Of a stretch of 40,466 nucleotides of DNA, positions 8,998 through 17,612 are shown one piece after another. The stretch is from Betaproteobacteria bacterium RIFCSPLOWO2_02_FULL_68_150 (GTDB taxonomy: Bacteria; Pseudomonadota; Gammaproteobacteria; Burkholderiales; SG8-39). The position numbers were made by a program, and so were the translations under genes. The notes below the pieces were generated by a model. It was not told the DNA's origin, did no database searches, and saw only the letters and a list, made by a program, of their open reading frames with translations. The stretch spans positions 1 through 40,466 of the forward strand of contig MERE01000101.1 in assembly GCA_001771975.1 (NCBI GenBank). The letters are read 5' to 3'. Each line of letters opens with the position of its first letter. The stretch's first letter is position 1.

Positions 8998-11495
8998 CAG
9001 TCCTCCTTGACCGCGCGCACGGGCGCCATGCCGGTGGCTTCGCGGCCGGAGACGTAGGCGGTGAGCAACGCCAATCCTATGAGCAGCAGCGACAATCCCG
9101 CCAGCAGGCCGTAGGGCAGATGCAGTTCCATGCCCCAGTTGAACGATTGGCGGTTGACTACATACACCAGCACCAGGCTGATGAGGGCGCCCAGTACCAG
9201 CCCCGCCGCCACGCCGAGCAGGGCCAGCAACCCGCCCTCGGCGGCGAGCATCGAGTTGATCTGCGCGCGCGTCATGCCGAGGTGGCGCAGCATGCCGAAT
9301 TCGCGGCGCCGCGACAGCACGATCGCGGCGACGCTCGATGAAAGGCCGAACAGACCCACCAGCACGGCGACCGCCTCGAGCGCATAGGTCACGGCAAAGG
9401 TGCGGTCGAACAGCCGCAGCGAAATGTCGCGGATCTCCCCGGGCGCCGCCATCTCGAGCAATTCGCCGCCCGGCAGCGCGCGCAGCGCCTGCATCGTGTC
9501 CGCTACGCTCGCTCCGGGCGCCAGCCAGAGCGTGGCGTCGTTGCTGCGCCGGTCGCCGGTCAGCTCTACGTAGAGCGCACGCTCCAGGACGATCGCGCCG
9601 TGCTGCCTGAGATAGTCGCGCCAGACGCCGGCAACCACGAACGGGTGATTGCGGCCGCCGACCGGCAGCGCGATGCGCTCACCGGGTGCGTAGCCGTACA
9701 GGTCCGCTACCGCCTCCGAGACCCAGGCCGGCGGCGGATCATCGCGCCTGCGTTGGTGGCGAGCGCCCACGAGCGGAAACACGAGCGCCGTCCCCTCGCG
9801 CGTCAGGTCGCGCGCCATGAGCGCGATCGGCGGGCGCCTCGCGTCGAGCGTGATGCGTCCGCTGCGGAGGAACTCCGCGCGCTGCACTTGCGGCAGCGCT
9901 TTCACGCGCACCTCGAGTTCCGGCTCGAGCCAGGCGGTCTCGCCGGCATGCGTGGTCCTGACGTACAGGTCAGCCGGCAGGACCGCGTCGAGCCACTGCT
10001 CGACCGAACTGCGCAGCGAAGCCACCATGATCGCCATCGCCACCATGAGCGAAAAGCTCGCCACGATCGCCGCGAGACTGACCATCGCCTGTCCGGGCGC
10101 GGCACGCAATTGCGCGAGCGCGAGCGCATACGGTACGCGCGCCGTGAGCGGGAGGCGCGCGAGCGCCGCCTGCGACAGCCACGGCATGAGCAGAATGCCG
10201 CCTACGAGCAGGCAGGCAATCGAGAGATAGCCGAACAGCGGAATGCCATCGAGCGGCCCGAATTGCGCCAGCACGGCGCCGGCCGCCAGCAGCGCCGCCC
10301 CCGGCCGCAACCCCGTCGCGCGCGCGAACAGACGCTGCTCGTCGCCGGCCTTGAGCGCCTGCGCCGGCGCCGTGCGCGCGGCATCGAGCGCGGGCAACAG
10401 CGCCCCGCCGGCCGCGATGGCGACGCCCGCGGCGAGATAGGCGATCGCGCTCCCAGCGGGAAAACTCAGCGCGGGCGCGACGCCGCGAAACATGCCCGCG
10501 CCGAGATCCGCGCCCGCAAAGCGCAGCGCCGCGCCGGCGAGCGCATAGCCGAGGGCGAGACCCGTCGCACTGCCGAGCACGCCGATCGCCGCCGCCTCGA
10601 CCAGCACCAGCCGCGTCACGCCGCGCCGCTCGAGCCCGAGCACGCGCAGCAGGGCATGCTCGCCGCGCCGGCGCGTCACCTCGAGCGCCTGCGCCGAAAA
10701 GACGAGAAAACCGCCCGTGAGAAGCGCCACCAGCGCCAGCACGTTCAGGTTGACGCGATACGCGCGCGACAACGCCGCGCCGCTGTCCTCGGCCATCTCC
10801 ACCGTGCTCACCAAGGTGCCGGCCGGCAGCAGCAAGGCGATGCGCGTGCGCATCGCCTCGCGATCGACGCCTGGCGCGAGGCGCAGGTCGACCCGGTTGA
10901 GCTGCCCGATCCGGTCGAGGCGCCATTGCGCCGTGGCGACGTCGGTGAGCGCGGCGGCGCCGCGCAAGGCCGACGCCGGCAGCACGCCCGCGATCTCCAG
11001 CTCTACGATGTCGAGCCCGGCCACGATGCGCAGCTTTTCTCCGGCGCCGAGCGCCAGCCGATCGGACGCCGCTGCCGAAAGGAAAACGACATCCGGCCGC
11101 AGCAGCTCGATGCGCCGCGCCGGATCGTCGGCGAACAGGGCCGGCTGCATTCGCGCCGCGCGCAGCGCATCGATCCCAACCAGGCGAATGGTGCGCTCGC
11201 CCGCGGCGAGACCGGCTTCGGCCTCAAGCACAGGACTCGCCGCCGCCACGCCGTCGAATTTCGCGAGCTGCACGTAGAGCGCCTCGTCGAATCCGCTGCG
11301 GCCGCCGCGCACCACCAGATCGGCTTCGCCGGCCAGCGAGCGCACGCCGGCGCCCAGCTCCTCCACCGCCGCGCGATTGATCAGGCTGACGGCAAAGCCG
11401 AGCGCTACGCCGAGCGCAATCCCGGCAATCGACAGCGCGGTGCGGCCCCACTGGTGGGCGAAGCGCGCGTTGAGAACGATGGCCAGGCGCCACAT
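8994..11495 (-). CDS. ABC transporter permease with two FtsX domains (YbbP/AttFG-like)
   Basis: This is an 833-residue integral membrane protein. It has a helix near residues 18-40, a large extracytoplasmic MacB-like region, a first FtsX block (about 245-360), central helices, a second soluble region and a last FtsX block (about 700-820). The duplicated plan matches YbbP-type permeases, which work with a LolD-like ATPase to move lipophilic substrates or drive envelope processes. No ATPase gene lies on either side, since the next gene upstream is a divergent cyclase. It therefore either uses an ATPase encoded elsewhere or has lost its partner. It is coupled to the lipocalin-like gene downstream. 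Confidence 0.9.
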   Translation of the reverse strand: MWRLAIVLNARFAHQWGRTALSIAGIALGVALGFAVSLINRAAVEELGAGVRSLAGEADLVVRGGRSGFDEALYVQLAKFDGVAAASPVLEAEAGLAAGERTIRLVGIDALRAARMQPALFADDPARRIELLRPDVVFLSAAASDRLALGAGEKLRIVAGLDIVELEIAGVLPASALRGAAALTDVATAQWRLDRIGQLNRVDLRLAPGVDREAMRTRIALLLPAGTLVSTVEMAEDSGAALSRAYRVNLNVLALVALLTGGFLVFSAQALEVTRRRGEHALLRVLGLERRGVTRLVLVEAAAIGVLGSATGLALGYALAGAALRFAGADLGAGMFRGVAPALSFPAGSAIAYLAAGVAIAAGGALLPALDAARTAPAQALKAGDEQRLFARATGLRPGAALLAAGAVLAQFGPLDGIPLFGYLSIACLLVGGILLMPWLSQAALARLPLTARVPYALALAQLRAAPGQAMVSLAAIVASFSLMVAMAIMVASLRSSVEQWLDAVLPADLYVRTTHAGETAWLEPELEVRVKALPQVQRAEFLRSGRITLDARRPPIALMARDLTREGTALVFPLVGARHQRRRDDPPPAWVSEAVADLYGYAPGERIALPVGGRNHPFVVAGVWRDYLRQHGAIVLERALYVELTGDRRSNDATLWLAPGASVADTMQALRALPGGELLEMAAPGEIRDISLRLFDRTFAVTYALEAVAVLVGLFGLSSSVAAIVLSRRREFGMLRHLGMTRAQINSMLAAEGGLLALLGVAAGLVLGALISLVLVYVVNRQSFNWGMELHLPYGLLAGLSLLLIGLALLTAYVSGREATGMAPVRAVKEDW

Positions 11496-11539
11496 GGCCC
11501 GTATCTTAATCGCCCGGGAGTGTTAGCCTTTGCGTCGCC

Positions 11540-13084
11540 ATGGGGCATATGCGGAGCATCGGCAGACGGGTCCTGGCTGATGTCGTGCTCGGGAATCTTG
11601 CGGGTGCGGTCCTCACTTTCCTTTATTTCCAGCTCCTCGACCCGGCAGCGCACGAGGGCGTCGGCCGCGTCGAGCGCGACGACCTGCTGTTCTTCGTGTT
11701 CGCTTCGGCCGCGATCGTCGCCGTCGGCTTCGCGTCCAGCGGCGGTTGGGCGCGCGCCGTGCTGAGATTCAGCGGAACGCCGCCGGCGGGAACCGACGGC
11801 GACGAGTTGCGCCGGCGTGCGTTGCTCGTCCCTGGCTTCTTCGCGCTGCTCTCGTTCGCCGCCTGGATGCTGGCGTCGCTCGTTTTCGGCGTGCTGCGGC
11901 CGCTGCTCAGCGACAGCTTCGCGGCCGGGCGGGCGCTGCGGCAGATCTTCGGCATCCTGTTCGTCTCCGGCACCATGGTCACGGCGCTCGTGTTTTTCCG
12001 CGTCGAGCGGCTGTGGCGCGACGAACTGCCGCGCTTTTTTCCCGACGGCGTCCTGAGCCCGATTCCGGTGCCGCGCTTGCGCGTACGCACGCGCATGCTG
12101 GTCGTCTTCCTGCTCATCGGCCTGCTGCCGCTCGCGGTGCTCGCGGTTGCGGCGCTCACCCGTGCGCGCGCCTTGCTCTCGGCCGATCCCGCGACCGCCG
12201 AAGAGATCATCCACAACCTGATCCTGGTCGTCAGCCTGCTCGCCGCCGCCGGCCTGCTGTTGTCGCTTCGGCTCGCGACCGCGCTCGCAGCGAGCGTTGC
12301 GCGTCCCTTGAGCGAGCTGCAGGCCGCCATGGCCCGCGTCGAGCGCGGTGCGCTCGATACACGCTGCGCGGTGCTGTCGAACGACGAGATCGGCGCGTTT
12401 GCCGAAGGATTCAACCGCATGGTCGCCGGACTGCGCGAACGCGAGGTGATCCGGGAAACCTTCGGCAAGTACATCAGTCCGGAAGTGCGCGACGAGATCC
12501 TCGCCGGACGCGTGCCTCTGGCCGGGGCGCTGCGCGAGGTTACGGTCCTCTTCGCGGACCTGCGCGACTTCACGCCCTGGGTCGAATCGACGCCCGCGAC
12601 CGAAGTGGTGGCCGACCTCAACGCCTACTTTACCGAGATGGACGGCGCAATCCGGGCGCATCGCGGCCTGGTGCTGCAGTTCATCGGCGACGAGATCGAG
12701 GCCGTGTTCGGGGCTCCGATCGCGGATCCGCAGCACGCCGATTCGGCGCTGCGCGCGGCGCTCGAGATGCGTCGCCGGCTCGAAGCCTGGAACGCCGCAC
12801 GGCGCGCGGCCGGCAAGATCGCCCTTCGGCATGGCATCGGAATCCATACCGGTACCGTGCTCGCCGGCAACATCGGCAGCGGCGAGCGCCTGTCGTACGC
12901 GCTGGTGGGCGATGCAGTGAATCTCGCCTCGCGCATCCAGTCGCTCAACAAGCAGCTCGGCACCGACGTTCTCGTCAGCGGAGCCACGCGGCAACGCCTC
13001 GGCAGCGGGTTCGACCTTTCGGCCCTGCCCGCGGTGCGGGTGAAAGGCCGCTCAGCGGAAGTCGAGGTCTACGCGGTCGCCTGA
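11540..13084 (+). CDS. Membrane-bound class III adenylate/guanylate cyclase with HAMP domain
   Basis: This 514-residue protein has about six N-terminal membrane segments (residues 10-250), a HAMP linker (about 250-305) and a C-terminal class III cyclase domain (about 330-510) making cyclic nucleotide from NTP. Metal-binding Asp residues lie in LFADLRDFTPW (near 338) and FIGDEIEAVFGAP (near 383). The Asn and Arg that stabilise the transition state lie in GDAVNLASRIQ (near 456). The second metal motif reads GDEIEAVF, where many relatives have GDGIMAVF. It is divergent from the permease across 44 bases. The start MGHM has two in-frame ATGs three codons apart. What the membrane region senses is unknown. 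Confidence 0.93.
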   Translation: MGHMRSIGRRVLADVVLGNLAGAVLTFLYFQLLDPAAHEGVGRVERDDLLFFVFASAAIVAVGFASSGGWARAVLRFSGTPPAGTDGDELRRRALLVPGFFALLSFAAWMLASLVFGVLRPLLSDSFAAGRALRQIFGILFVSGTMVTALVFFRVERLWRDELPRFFPDGVLSPIPVPRLRVRTRMLVVFLLIGLLPLAVLAVAALTRARALLSADPATAEEIIHNLILVVSLLAAAGLLLSLRLATALAASVARPLSELQAAMARVERGALDTRCAVLSNDEIGAFAEGFNRMVAGLREREVIRETFGKYISPEVRDEILAGRVPLAGALREVTVLFADLRDFTPWVESTPATEVVADLNAYFTEMDGAIRAHRGLVLQFIGDEIEAVFGAPIADPQHADSALRAALEMRRRLEAWNAARRAAGKIALRHGIGIHTGTVLAGNIGSGERLSYALVGDAVNLASRIQSLNKQLGTDVLVSGATRQRLGSGFDLSALPAVRVKGRSAEVEVYAVA

Positions 13085-13159
13085 GCGCTCAGCGCTGCGC
13101 GAGCGCATTTTCGAAACGCTTCAACGTGTCCCCGGGCGCGGGAAATTCTTCGGGACATC

Positions 13160-14140
13160 CTAGTCGATAACGCGGTGGGCGCGCTTCAGCAGCGCCGCCG
13201 GCAGCGTCAGTCCGAGCGCGCCCGCTGTCTTGAGGTTGAGCACCAACTCGAACTTTTCCGACTGCTCGACGGCAATCGCGGCGGGCTGCGCTCCCTTCAG
13301 GATGCGGCTCGCAATCCGGGCGCCACGCCGCAGCGAATCGGCGATATCGGCGCCATAGGTCAGCAGCGCGCCGGCGTCGGCCCATTCGACGCGGTGTGCG
13401 ACCAGCGCGAGCCCGTTGCGCGCCGCGAACATTCCGATGTCGCGCCGGCGCGCAAACAGCGTCAGCGAGGAGCCCACCACCACCACCGTGACGCCATCGC
13501 GCCGGAAGCCGGCGAGAAGCTTGGCCACTGCCTCGTAGTTCGTGAACTCCGCCAGCGAAAGTTCCAATTTGGCGCGTTGCGCGGCGTCCTGGTGTGCCTG
13601 CTTCTGGCGTTCGTAGTCGGGGGCACGGCGATCGAGGAGGTATCCAATTCGTCCCACGCCCGGCCGCGCCTCCTTGAGCAGAGCAAACCGCCTTGCAACC
13701 ACGTTGCCGGACGCCCGTTGCACGCCGGTGGCATTGCGCCCCGGCCGCGCCAGCGACGCCACCAGTCCGCTCGTCACCGGGTCCGAAGTCGTCGTGAACA
13801 CGACCGGCAGCTTGTCGGTCACCTTGATCGCCGCCAGCGCAATACTGGCGCTGGTCGCAAAGATCAGATCCGGCCCGCGATCGGCGGCAACGGACACCAG
13901 CTGTTCCAGGTAATCCCGCATGCCGCGACCGGAAAGGCGTTCATAGGCGATGTTGCGGTCTTCCACCCATCCGAGGCGGCGCATCTCGTCGAAAAACGGC
14001 CGCACCGCCGGCTCGTCGTCCTCGGCATCGCCGGCGAACAGGACCACCACCCGCGCCTGGCGCGCCGGCTGCGCCCAGGCGGCACGCGGTGCCGCGAGGC
14101 TGACGCCGATCGCAGCGAGCAACGCCCTTCGCGAGTTCAA
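13160..14140 (-). CDS. ABC-type substrate-binding protein, COG2984 family (orphan)
   Basis: This 326-residue protein has a clear signal peptide: MNSRRALLAAIGVSLAAPRA, with cleavage probably after AWA. The mature part matches the PF04392/COG2984 binding proteins, with VFTTTSDPVTSGLVASLARP near residue 115 and a final Leu-rich block TLPAALLKRAHRVID. Such proteins bind small ligands in the periplasm for ABC importers (the TrpX type binds Trp or Tyr). Many betaproteobacterial and rhizobial copies, like this one, have no permease or ATPase nearby. It starts 12 bases after the dehydrogenase stop and is probably co-transcribed with it. Confidence 0.88.
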   Translation of the reverse strand: MNSRRALLAAIGVSLAAPRAAWAQPARQARVVVLFAGDAEDDEPAVRPFFDEMRRLGWVEDRNIAYERLSGRGMRDYLEQLVSVAADRGPDLIFATSASIALAAIKVTDKLPVVFTTTSDPVTSGLVASLARPGRNATGVQRASGNVVARRFALLKEARPGVGRIGYLLDRRAPDYERQKQAHQDAAQRAKLELSLAEFTNYEAVAKLLAGFRRDGVTVVVVGSSLTLFARRRDIGMFAARNGLALVAHRVEWADAGALLTYGADIADSLRRGARIASRILKGAQPAAIAVEQSEKFELVLNLKTAGALGLTLPAALLKRAHRVID

Positions 14141-14152
14141 GCCTGCGACCTC

Positions 14153-15169
14153 CTAGAACCCTTCCAGCACCAGCTTGCCGACCACGTGCCCCTGTTCGAG
14201 CCGCTGGTGCGCCCGCTTCAGGTTGGCGGCATTGATGCTGCCCAGATTTTCCTTCAGCGTGGAGCGCAGCAGCTCCACCTCGACGAGCGCCGCGGCTTCG
14301 CAGAGCAGTTCGTGCTGCGCGATCATGTCGGCAGTGCCGAAGCTCGAGCGCGTGAACATGCCCTCCCACGAAAAGGCGAGGCTCTTCGGCTGCAGCAGCG
14401 CGAGATCCACGGGCCGCGCGTTGCGCACGATCGAGCCGATGCGGCCCTGCGGCTTGACCAGCCTGGGAAACTCCGCGAAGTAGCGGTCGGTGTCGCTGAA
14501 GCACACCACGTAGTCGACCTCCGGCTCGCCGAGCGCCTGCAACTGCTCGGGCAGCGCTCGCGTGTGATCGATCGTGGCATCGGCGCCGAGCGACCTGACC
14601 CACGCCGTCGACTCGGGTCTCGAGGCGGTTGCAATCACCTTCAGTTTCGCCAGTCGTTTCGCGAGCTGGATCGCGATCGAGCCGACGCCGCCCGCGCCGC
14701 CCAGAATCAGCAACGAGCGTCCGGCATGCGCACCGGATTTCGAGATTCCCATGCGCTCGAACATCAGCTCCCAGGCAGTGATCGTGGTGAGCGGCAGCGC
14801 GGCCGCCTCGGCAAACGACAGCGTCGCCGGTTTCCTGCCGACGATGCGCTCGTCGACGAGCTGAAACTCGCAGTTCGCGCCCGGGCGCACGATGCTGCCG
14901 GCGTAGTAGACCTCGTCGCCCGGACTGAACAGGGTCGCTTCCGGCCCCGCTGCCCGCACCACGCCTGCGGCATCCCAGCCGAGGATGCGCGGTGTCGTTT
15001 CCGCGGTGTCCTTCGGCGCGCGCTGCTTCGTGTCCAGCGGGTTCACCGAAACGGCCTTCACCTCGACCAGCAGCTCGCGCGCCTCGGCGACGGGCGTCTC
15101 GACGTCGAGATCGAGCAGCGCATCGGGATGGTCGATCGGAAGATAGCGGTACAGGCCGACGGCTTTCAT
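14153..15169 (-). CDS. Zinc-type alcohol dehydrogenase-like / quinone oxidoreductase family protein
   Basis: This is a 338-residue medium-chain dehydrogenase/reductase. A GroES-like N-terminal domain (VSVNPLDTKQR near residue 40, GWDAAGVV near 64) precedes a Rossmann domain with LILGGAGGVGSIAIQLAKR near residue 150, which binds NAD(P)H. The sequence fits the ZADH1-like subgroup of quinone and enone reductases, in which the catalytic zinc is normally absent. I see no Cys/His zinc pattern. It is divergent from glnS across 58 bases and forms a likely two-gene unit with the binding protein downstream. Its physiological substrate is unknown. Confidence 0.9.
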   Translation of the reverse strand: MKAVGLYRYLPIDHPDALLDLDVETPVAEARELLVEVKAVSVNPLDTKQRAPKDTAETTPRILGWDAAGVVRAAGPEATLFSPGDEVYYAGSIVRPGANCEFQLVDERIVGRKPATLSFAEAAALPLTTITAWELMFERMGISKSGAHAGRSLLILGGAGGVGSIAIQLAKRLAKLKVIATASRPESTAWVRSLGADATIDHTRALPEQLQALGEPEVDYVVCFSDTDRYFAEFPRLVKPQGRIGSIVRNARPVDLALLQPKSLAFSWEGMFTRSSFGTADMIAQHELLCEAAALVEVELLRSTLKENLGSINAANLKRAHQRLEQGHVVGKLVLEGF

Positions 15170-15227
15170 GCGGGGTTCGGCAACGGGGTCAGAGTAAAAT
15201 CCTGCCGAATCATAACGCCCATTCTAA

Positions 15228-16910
15228 ATGGCCAAGCCTTCCCGGAGCCCGCAGCCGCCGTCCAGCTCCAATTTCATCCGCCAGATCATCGAGGCCGACC
15301 TCGCCTCGGGCAAGCACAAGCGCATTTGCACGCGTTTTCCGCCCGAGCCGAACGGTTACCTGCATTTCGGCCATGCCAAGTCGATCTGCCTCAACTTCGG
15401 GCTGGCGAAAGACTATGGCGGACGCTGCAACCTGCGCTTTGACGACACCAACCCGGAGAAGGAGGAGCAGGAGTACGTCGATTCGATCATCGATGCGGTG
15501 AAATGGCTGGGATTCGACTTCGGCGGCGCGGCGCTCTACGCGAGCGACTACTTCGACTTCATGTATCGCGCCGCCGAGTATCTGGTCGAGTCCGGCCACG
15601 CCTACGTCGACAGCCAGTCCGCCGAGGAGATGCGCGCCAGCCGCGGCACGTTTTCCGAGCCCGGCCGGGACAGCCCCTGTCGCATCCGCTCCCCGGCGGA
15701 GAACCTGCGCCTGTTGCGCGAGATGAGGGACGGGAAACACGCCGACGGCGCGCACGTGCTGCGCGCCAGGATCGACATGGCCTCGCCCAACATCAACCTG
15801 CGCGATCCGGTGATTTACCGCATCAAGAAAGCAACGCACCATCGTACCGGCGACACGTGGTGCCTCTACCCGATGTACACCTACGCGCATCCGATCGAGG
15901 ACGCGCTCGAGCACGTCACGCACTCGGTGTGCACGCTCGAGTTCGAGGACCAGCGGCCGTTCTACGACTGGCTGCTCGAGCGCCTCGCCGAGGGCGGCCT
16001 GCTCAAGCGGCCGCTGCCGCAGCAGATCGAGTTCGCGCGCCTCAACCTCACCTACGTCGTGTTGTCCAAGCGCAAGCTGGTCCAGTTGGTCCAGGAAGGC
16101 CATGTCGAGGGCTGGGATGATCCGCGCATGCCGACACTCATGGGCGCGCGCCGGCGCGGCTACACCGCCGAAGGGTTGCGCCGCTTCGCGGAACGCATCG
16201 GCGTCTCGAAGGCGAACCAGCTGATCGATCTTGCGGTGCTCGAGGACTGCATGCGCGAGCACCTGAACGAGGTCGCGCCGCGCCGCATGGCGGTGCTCGA
16301 CCCGGTGAAACTGGTGATCGAGAACTATCCCGATGATCGCGAAGAACAGGTGGACGTTCCCAATCATCCGCAGAAACCCGACTGGGGCAGGCGCCAGGTG
16401 CCGTTTGCGAGGGAACTGTGGATCGAGCGCGAGGACTTCATGGCAACGCCGCCCAAGGGCTACTTCCGGTTGTTTCCGGGCAATCGGGTGCGCCTGCGCT
16501 ATGCCTACGTCGTGGAGTGCATCGGGTACGACGTCGCGACAGAAACGGTTCGCTGCAGGCTGTTCGAAGATTCGCGCTCGGGAACGCCCGGCGCGGACCA
16601 GTACAAAGTGAAGGGCAACATCCACTGGGTGAGCGTCAAGCACGCCGGCGCCGCCGCAGTCGGGCTCTACGACCGCCTGTTCAAGGTACCGAACCCCGGT
16701 GGCGGCGAGCGGGATTTCCTGCTCGATCTCAATCCGGATTCGAAGAAGATGATCACGGCGAAACTCGAGCCCGCCCTGCGCAATGCGCAGGCGGGCGAAT
16801 GCGTGCAGTTCGAGCGGCACGGCTATTTCGTGGTCGACGGGCCGGATTCGGCGCCCGGCGCGCTGCAATTCAATCGCGCGGTGACTTTGAGGGATTCGTG
16901 GAGCCGGTAG
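15228..16910 (+). CDS. glnS: Glutaminyl-tRNA synthetase
   Basis: This 560-residue class I aminoacyl-tRNA synthetase charges tRNA-Gln directly. The HIGH-type motif is PPEPNGYLHFGHAKS (residues 37-51) and the KMSKS-type motif is VVLSKRK near residue 277. Upstream of the latter are FDDTNPEKEEQEY and the specificity block HRTGDTWCLYPMYTYAHP. Two C-terminal beta-barrel anticodon-binding domains follow to residue 560. Length matches the E. coli enzyme (about 554). Having GlnRS, rather than relying only on the amidotransferase route, supports a beta- or gammaproteobacterial host. The ATG at 15228 is the only sensible start. Confidence 0.98.
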   Translation: MAKPSRSPQPPSSSNFIRQIIEADLASGKHKRICTRFPPEPNGYLHFGHAKSICLNFGLAKDYGGRCNLRFDDTNPEKEEQEYVDSIIDAVKWLGFDFGGAALYASDYFDFMYRAAEYLVESGHAYVDSQSAEEMRASRGTFSEPGRDSPCRIRSPAENLRLLREMRDGKHADGAHVLRARIDMASPNINLRDPVIYRIKKATHHRTGDTWCLYPMYTYAHPIEDALEHVTHSVCTLEFEDQRPFYDWLLERLAEGGLLKRPLPQQIEFARLNLTYVVLSKRKLVQLVQEGHVEGWDDPRMPTLMGARRRGYTAEGLRRFAERIGVSKANQLIDLAVLEDCMREHLNEVAPRRMAVLDPVKLVIENYPDDREEQVDVPNHPQKPDWGRRQVPFARELWIEREDFMATPPKGYFRLFPGNRVRLRYAYVVECIGYDVATETVRCRLFEDSRSGTPGADQYKVKGNIHWVSVKHAGAAAVGLYDRLFKVPNPGGGERDFLLDLNPDSKKMITAKLEPALRNAQAGECVQFERHGYFVVDGPDSAPGALQFNRAVTLRDSWSR

Positions 16911-16937
16911 CACTGGCGCGCCAAGCGTTTGATTTGA

Positions 16938-16966
16938 TTGACGGAGTGTCGTAATACCTGTATAAA
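16938..16966 (+). promoter_or_regulatory. Sigma-70-type promoter of the cold-shock gene
   Basis: TTGACG at 16938-16943 and TATAAA at 16961-16966 are separated by exactly 17 bases, and each matches five of six consensus bases. A TG just before the -10 strengthens it. Transcription would start near 16973, leaving a leader of about 134 nt before csp. This is the best-looking promoter in the window. Confidence 0.75.
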
Positions 16967-16972
16967 CGACCG

Positions 16973-17106
16973 GGCAGGATTCTCAAGCAGTGAAAAGGCC
17001 GGTCAGGCGGTAGCGTTCGCGCTGTGCTCATCAGGTAGATTTTCTCTTCCTTGATTTTCCGCAGGGCAGATCGCCCTTTTCTTTCATTCAGATCGAGGAC
17101 ACAGAC
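16973..17106 (+). promoter_or_regulatory. Long 5' leader of csp mRNA with a short hairpin and T-rich run
   Basis: The predicted leader is about 134 nt, similar in size to the structured leaders of E. coli cspA-type mRNAs, which act as thermosensors. An AGGGC/GCCCT hairpin with a five-base loop lies at 17063-17077 and is followed by TTTTCTTTC, like a weak terminator. I did not find a sequence I could call a cold box. GAGGAC just before the ATG can serve as the ribosome site. Thermosensing is inferred from the family and the leader length. Confidence 0.45.
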
Positions 17107-17310
17107 ATGAGTACCGGTACCGTGAAATGGTTCAACGACGCCAAGGGTTTTGGATTCATCACGCCTGACGACGGCGGCAAAGACCTCTTCGTTCACTTTT
17201 CTGCCATCCAGGCCGGCGGCTTCAAGTCGCTGAAGGAAAACGACAAGGTGCAGTTCGACGTGGGCCAGGGCGCGAAGGGTCCGAACGCCACCAACGTCAA
17301 GCCGCTGTAA
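17107..17310 (+). CDS. Cold-shock domain protein (CspA family)
   Basis: This 67-residue single cold-shock domain is essentially the whole protein. RNP1 is KGFGFITPD (residues 14-22) and RNP2 is DLFVHFSAI (near 27-35). The opening GTVKWFNDAKGFG is canonical. It binds single-stranded RNA and DNA as an RNA chaperone, and in E. coli CspA, CspC and CspE can act as transcription antiterminators. It has its own promoter and leader and is followed at once by a strong hairpin. The first copy of the small-protein module starts just beyond that hairpin, so read-through would couple them. Confidence 0.97.
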   Translation: MSTGTVKWFNDAKGFGFITPDDGGKDLFVHFSAIQAGGFKSLKENDKVQFDVGQGAKGPNATNVKPL

Positions 17311-17326
17311 TGAGGCAGGCAGGCTG

Positions 17327-17355
17327 AAAAAGGCCCGGACTTCCGGGCTTTTTTT
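17327..17355 (+). terminator. Intrinsic terminator after csp (before small-protein module copy 1)
   Basis: An A-run, GGCCCGG, a loop, CCGGGC and seven Ts form an 11-12 bp stem: six GC pairs near the loop, one GU pair, then AU pairs. It ends csp transcription, but the next gene starts only 20 bases later. The hairpin at 21861-21888 is nearly the same in sequence and in its spacing to the following gene. Confidence 0.88.
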
Positions 17356-17375
17356 GTTTCATCGGGGGACTCACC

Positions 17376-17612
17376 ATGCAAATCCTGGCACGCGGCCGAA
17401 TCGCGCACTGGAGCAGGGAAAAGATCGACACCTTGAGCACGCTCGAGCTGCGGCAGCTGCTCGCGAACGCGCAGCGGCTGCAGGAGACGGAAATCGCGGC
17501 GCTCTGCAACGAGTTGCTCGGCGCGCGCCCGAGAGGGCACGGCGTGGTGCGCCGGCAGAAGCCGAAAGGCAAAGCGGGCGCACCGGTTGCGCGCGGCAGG
17601 GCGACGGAATGA
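17376..17612 (+). CDS. Unrecognised 78-residue basic protein, module copy 1, first gene
   Basis: I do not recognise this family. The protein has a helical N-terminal part (residues 1-50: MQILARGRIAHWSREKI, then LSTLELRQLL and ETEIAALCNELLGARPR) and a Lys/Arg-rich tail that could bind nucleic acid. About 37 of its first 53 residues are identical to the 205-residue protein at 22147-22764, so the two are clear paralogues. This copy stops where the other continues into a second domain. The start has GGGGGA seven bases upstream. The TGA overlaps the next ATG (ATGA), so the pair is coupled. Regulation by read-through of the csp terminator is inference. Confidence 0.75.
   Translation: MQILARGRIAHWSREKIDTLSTLELRQLLANAQRLQETEIAALCNELLGARPRGHGVVRRQKPKGKAGAPVARGRATE

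Noticed and set aside
9600..11765. A 721-codon plus-strand frame opposite the ABC permease
   Set aside because: The composition is that of a high-GC antisense shadow, with no domain, while the minus-strand permease is complete.
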